Of a stretch of DNA of 8,525 nt, positions 5,499 through 8,525 are shown piece by piece. The notes beneath the pieces were generated by a model. It ran no database searches, was not told the DNA's origin, and saw only the letters and a program-made list of their open reading frames with translations. This DNA is from JBBTCX01 sp038043045. Its GTDB lineage: Bacteria > Planctomycetota > Phycisphaerae > UBA1845. Numbering within the stretch: position 1 is the stretch's first letter; every line of letters starts with the position of its first letter. Location: NCBI GenBank assembly GCA_038043045.1, contig JBBTCX010000273.1, positions 1-8,525 of the forward strand. The letters run 5' to 3'. Both the position numbers and the translations under genes were made by a program.

Positions 5499-8400
5499 TC
5501 CCCAAGTAATCCTGCATGGCCGGATCCCCGTCGGTTTCGATCGAAATCAACCGCGGATTCACGAAATTCACGAAATCGCCAAGTGTCAACCCTTGGGCAC
5601 ACAACGGCGGAGTGAAATCCTCAAGATCATGGATGATGTCCATAATCTGCTGGCCTTCGCCCGCCGCATCGGTCAACGCCATGTCATCCGTCGCCGACGC
5701 CGCTCCGCACACCACGCCCAACTGTCGAATCGTTGTCGCAATCCCGGTCGGCGTGGTGACAATTCCCGGCACTCCGTCGGCGCAAGTTTGGAATTGCATT
5801 TCCGTCAAGATGTTCAGATCCACGCAGGCCGCAAACAAGTTGCAATCACCCAAAGTCGGCGCCCCCTGTTGGAAGCAGCCACGCAACGCCAGAAGCTCGC
5901 CTTCCAGTCCGTTGTTGTCCCGATCCGCCACCATCGCAATCGATAAGTCATTCAACCGAACCGACGTTTCCACCGGCGCCGTATTGATATCGTCTGTGAT
6001 CAACAATTGCGGCGGCACCTCCTGCTGCGCACAGACTAACACCGTCGTGTTCTCACGTAGGTTCAAGGCTTTTACCACCGTGCACGTCGTTCGCTCCAAA
6101 ATGCCTAATCCCATGCCCACTTGCACCGGAATCATCGCGCAATCCGCGCCCTTGAACGCATGACACCGACCCTGTTGAGCGGCCGTCTCATTGTCCGTCC
6201 CGCCCATGATCGTTTCACAGTCCGCCGGCTGATTCAGAAAATCGTTGAGCGTCTTCCCCGTGTTCTGACAATTGGCCTTCAGCAACCCCGACGCCGTCAA
6301 ACTCGCAAACAACTGGTTAATCACATCGTCCGCGATTCCCACGTACGCATCATCCGAACCCGGAACTTGATCCGGGAAACCCGGAGCCGGCGCCGGCGAC
6401 AACACCGCTCCCGGTGTCGGCGGAATCGTCGGATCCGTTTGAATCGTAGTGAAAGTCGCGTCCAAACTCGCTCGAAGACCCAGCGGGCTGATATCCACCA
6501 CATTCAACCCAGCCATCAAGGTCACCATAAATCCTTGAATGGCCTCCGGCGCGACAACGATTTCACCCAAACCGATCGGATCCGGTTCCGACGAACCCAC
6601 CGCATCTTGCACGGCTTGGTCCGTCGCCGACGACTCCACCGATGGAATCAGGAAGTCGTAGAACGGATTATCTTCGTTGGGCAAGAATCCAAGGGTTAAC
6701 AAGTCGAGCAAGAATCCCGCAAATGCCGAGGCAAATTCGCATAGATCGCACACCCAACAGCTCGTTCCCGATCCCCGATCGTCCGTGTCGGCCATCGACG
6801 TGCCCTTGCTAAACGTCGGTTCTCCGGGTTGTTCCAACCCCTTGATCATGTTCTCGGTGATGTCGAACTCTAACCACATCCCCGTTGTCGAAGTGATCAC
6901 GTCCGAATGCACATCGGACCGCTCCGCGCATTCGCCGAAAATGCCCGACTCTTCGCAATGACCATCCACGGCCAGATACGTCGTCAGATCGGGAAGGTTG
7001 ATTCGCACCCGAATTCGATCATCCAATAACGTAACGTCAATCGAAAGCTGATTCGGATTCCCGGTCGCATAAGGCGAAATGGGCCGAACGTCCGCATGAA
7101 CGTTGCAACAACAATCAAATTCGACGGTCACACAGTTGTCACACCCATTTTGTTCCTGAATCTTTGACCGAACGGTGTCTAGAAACTGCTGACCCACCTC
7201 GGCGCTTCGCTCTTCGAACAACTGCCGAATCGCATCCGCGCTCAACCCTACGACAATGGCGTTCGGAAGATTGTCCACGTCCTTCCCCACGCTCCCGGTC
7301 GCAAACAACCGCGTCGCAAACGATCGGCTCGAGGTATCATCCAGCGTGTCCACCACGACGCGATTCGACCCGCGATCAAACGAACCCAGCGGATGATTCC
7401 CCGTATTGATGTCAAACAGAATATCCGTCTGCCCGATCAACTCGTTGAAATTCAGACAGAAATTATCCACCGAGTTCTCGCCGTCGCCCATTGTGAAAAT
7501 CTGACCGCTGGTGTCCACTTTCATCCCGTTGATCGCCAGGTGATTGATTGGCTTACCGCTCAGCACTTTTCCGATGACAGGCGTTGGCACTACGTTCGTT
7601 ACTTGACCCGCCATCGGCGAAGCCAGAATGATTTCCAAACCGCTCGACGTTCCGATATCCCGCACATCGTCGTGATAACACGACACCGGCCAACCGGCCG
7701 GCAGCGCCGTCGGATGCGGTTCTCCGTCGACGACCACAATGTGTCCGCCACCGCCGAGTCCCTCCAGCTTCATGCTGATCGTGTTCGAACTCAGCACTCC
7801 CAAAACACCCTGTCGAACAAAGAGATCCGACACATGGACCAGGTTGTTGTTGATCAGCACGTTGCCGCTAAACGGCCCACCCGGAAACTGCGTCGCCGGG
7901 TTGATACCCAGCTCCGCCAAAAGATCGACCCCGTCCACTTTCACGAACAGACTCGCCGGATCAACTTGCGGAATCGCCGCCACCACTGGCGTGATGTCAC
8001 CCTCAGACGCACTAACCACTTGCCCCGATGGCTCCACTACGTCCAAGTACGGAATATTCGTGCAAAACGCATAGGCCGTATTGTTGCCGTCCGCCACCGT
8101 GATCTTCACCATCGCCACCGGCGCGTACACCCGATGCCGGTTATTCCCCGTTTGCCGGATGATGCAACTTTCACTTAAATTCAAAGCCGCCAACTCAATA
8201 AAATCGCCATCCTGAATCGTCGCAGCTCCAAGCGTCACGCCATCCGGATTGATCGCCTGAAGCTCGGTCGTAATGGTTGCCCCCGGTCCGGCTCCGAGGA
8301 TTTCAAAATCCACTTGATGCCAACTCGTGCATCGATCCACGTGCGGCGACTTGTCGCGTCCCAGTCCGGTGACAGGCAGCAACGCGCACCGTGCCATCAA

Positions 8401-8525
8401 AGCAGCGGAATTGCACCCAGCGTCCCCATTGTCCGTAAAACCATCGCAATCGTTATCGATCCCGTCGTTGCAGGTAATCCCCGACGGGCCCTCGGGTTCA
8501 GGAAGGCCCGGGGTCACATTGCAAA
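5476..8525 (-). CDS. Large cysteine-rich secreted protein with metal-binding motif, 5' end cut by window edge
   Basis: This frame stays open from the right edge to the TAA at 5476 (over 1,010 residues). The GTG at 8517 is preceded by in-frame Cys-Asn codons (8523-8518), so the true start and any signal peptide lie outside. Numbering from that GTG: TCNDGIDNDCDGFTDNGD (15-32) is the acidic putative metal-binding motif of extracellular proteins. Residues about 298-395, with SPMAGQV, the HLAINGMKVD strand and GSNRVVVD, look like an Ig-like/glucodextranase-B-type domain. CDNCVTVEFDCCCNV (459-472) and CWVCDLCEF (587-595) are cysteine clusters; a hydrophobic stretch follows the second (596-612). A proline-rich linker is at 697-719, and DRDNNG (865-870) is a partial calcium-loop motif. 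VGLSADAIRQLF (423-434) and VGIADDVINQLF (726-737) are an internal repeat. Disulfide bonds and a cell-surface location are inferred. No catalytic motif or named full-length family is recognised; adhesion or envelope function is possible. Confidence 0.85.
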   Translation of the reverse strand, partial: CNVTPGLPEPEGPSGITCNDGIDNDCDGFTDNGDAGCNSAALMARCALLPVTGLGRDKSPHVDRCTSWHQVDFEILGAGPGATITTELQAINPDGVTLGAATIQDGDFIELAALNLSESCIIRQTGNNRHRVYAPVAMVKITVADGNNTAYAFCTNIPYLDVVEPSGQVVSASEGDITPVVAAIPQVDPASLFVKVDGVDLLAELGINPATQFPGGPFSGNVLINNNLVHVSDLFVRQGVLGVLSSNTISMKLEGLGGGGHIVVVDGEPHPTALPAGWPVSCYHDDVRDIGTSSGLEIILASPMAGQVTNVVPTPVIGKVLSGKPINHLAINGMKVDTSGQIFTMGDGENSVDNFCLNFNELIGQTDILFDINTGNHPLGSFDRGSNRVVVDTLDDTSSRSFATRLFATGSVGKDVDNLPNAIVVGLSADAIRQLFEERSAEVGQQFLDTVRSKIQEQNGCDNCVTVEFDCCCNVHADVRPISPYATGNPNQLSIDVTLLDDRIRVRINLPDLTTYLAVDGHCEESGIFGECAERSDVHSDVITSTTGMWLEFDITENMIKGLEQPGEPTFSKGTSMADTDDRGSGTSCWVCDLCEFASAFAGFLLDLLTLGFLPNEDNPFYDFLIPSVESSATDQAVQDAVGSSEPDPIGLGEIVVAPEAIQGFMVTLMAGLNVVDISPLGLRASLDATFTTIQTDPTIPPTPGAVLSPAPAPGFPDQVPGSDDAYVGIADDVINQLFASLTASGLLKANCQNTGKTLNDFLNQPADCETIMGGTDNETAAQQGRCHAFKGADCAMIPVQVGMGLGILERTTCTVVKALNLRENTTVLVCAQQEVPPQLLITDDINTAPVETSVRLNDLSIAMVADRDNNGLEGELLALRGCFQQGAPTLGDCNLFAACVDLNILTEMQFQTCADGVPGIVTTPTGIATTIRQLGVVCGAASATDDMALTDAAGEGQQIMDIIHDLEDFTPPLCAQGLTLGDFVNFVNPRLISIETDGDPAMQDYLGITGRIDP

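Noticed and set aside
7393..8178. Plus-strand open frame of 261 codons inside the secreted-protein gene
   Set aside because: Arg/His-rich composition typical of an antisense shadow of a GC-rich gene; no ribosome-binding site and no recognisable domain.

Overview
The window reads as a bacterial chromosome fragment of moderately high GC. It carries five protein genes and one long gene cut by the right edge, with no rRNA, tRNA, CRISPR array or insertion sequence that I can see. Strong GGAGG ribosome-binding sites 7-8 nt before three starts fit a bacterium. The secreted protein with a CNDGIDNDCDG metal-binding segment is a style common in Planctomycetota and Myxococcota; I lean towards one of these but cannot prove it from this sequence.

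Layout, left to right: (1) positions 1-860, minus strand, the first 286 codons of a class-V PLP-dependent cysteine desulfurase (NifS/IscS-like), cut by the left edge; (2) 1095-2075, plus, an NAD-dependent D-2-hydroxyacid dehydrogenase of the D-3-phosphoglycerate dehydrogenase type; (3) 2221-3117, minus, a LysR-family regulator; (4) 3257-3991, plus, a SAM-dependent methyltransferase related to arsenite methyltransferases; (5) 4116-5498, plus, a polytopic GT-C (ArnT/PMT-like) glycosyltransferase; (6) 5476-8525, minus, the C-terminal part of a very long, cysteine-rich, probably secreted protein. Genes 1/2 and 3/4 are divergent pairs; 2/3 and 5/6 are convergent, and 5/6 overlap by 23 bp.

The main discovery is in gene 4. 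A conventional call stops it at the TGA at 3845-3847, but the same frame continues for 47 more codons with clear family homology (W-F-A-[TGA]-V-A-G-A followed by a typical FLDEFRTAGF helix) to a second TGA at 3989-3991. The TGA falls where arsenite-methyltransferase relatives have a conserved cysteine. A hairpin with an 8-bp stem and a GGU apical loop starts 13 nt after the TGA, with its loop 21 nt downstream. That is the position and loop type expected of a bacterial SECIS element. I therefore read the gene as a selenoprotein methyltransferase with selenocysteine at residue 197.

The neighbours allow a speculative sulfur/selenium theme. A cysteine desulfurase can mobilise S or Se, a phosphoglycerate dehydrogenase feeds serine (the carbon skeleton for Cys and Sec), and the LysR regulator resembles the CysL/selenium-associated branch and shares overlapping divergent promoters with the methyltransferase. 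The glycosyltransferase and the secreted protein look unrelated.
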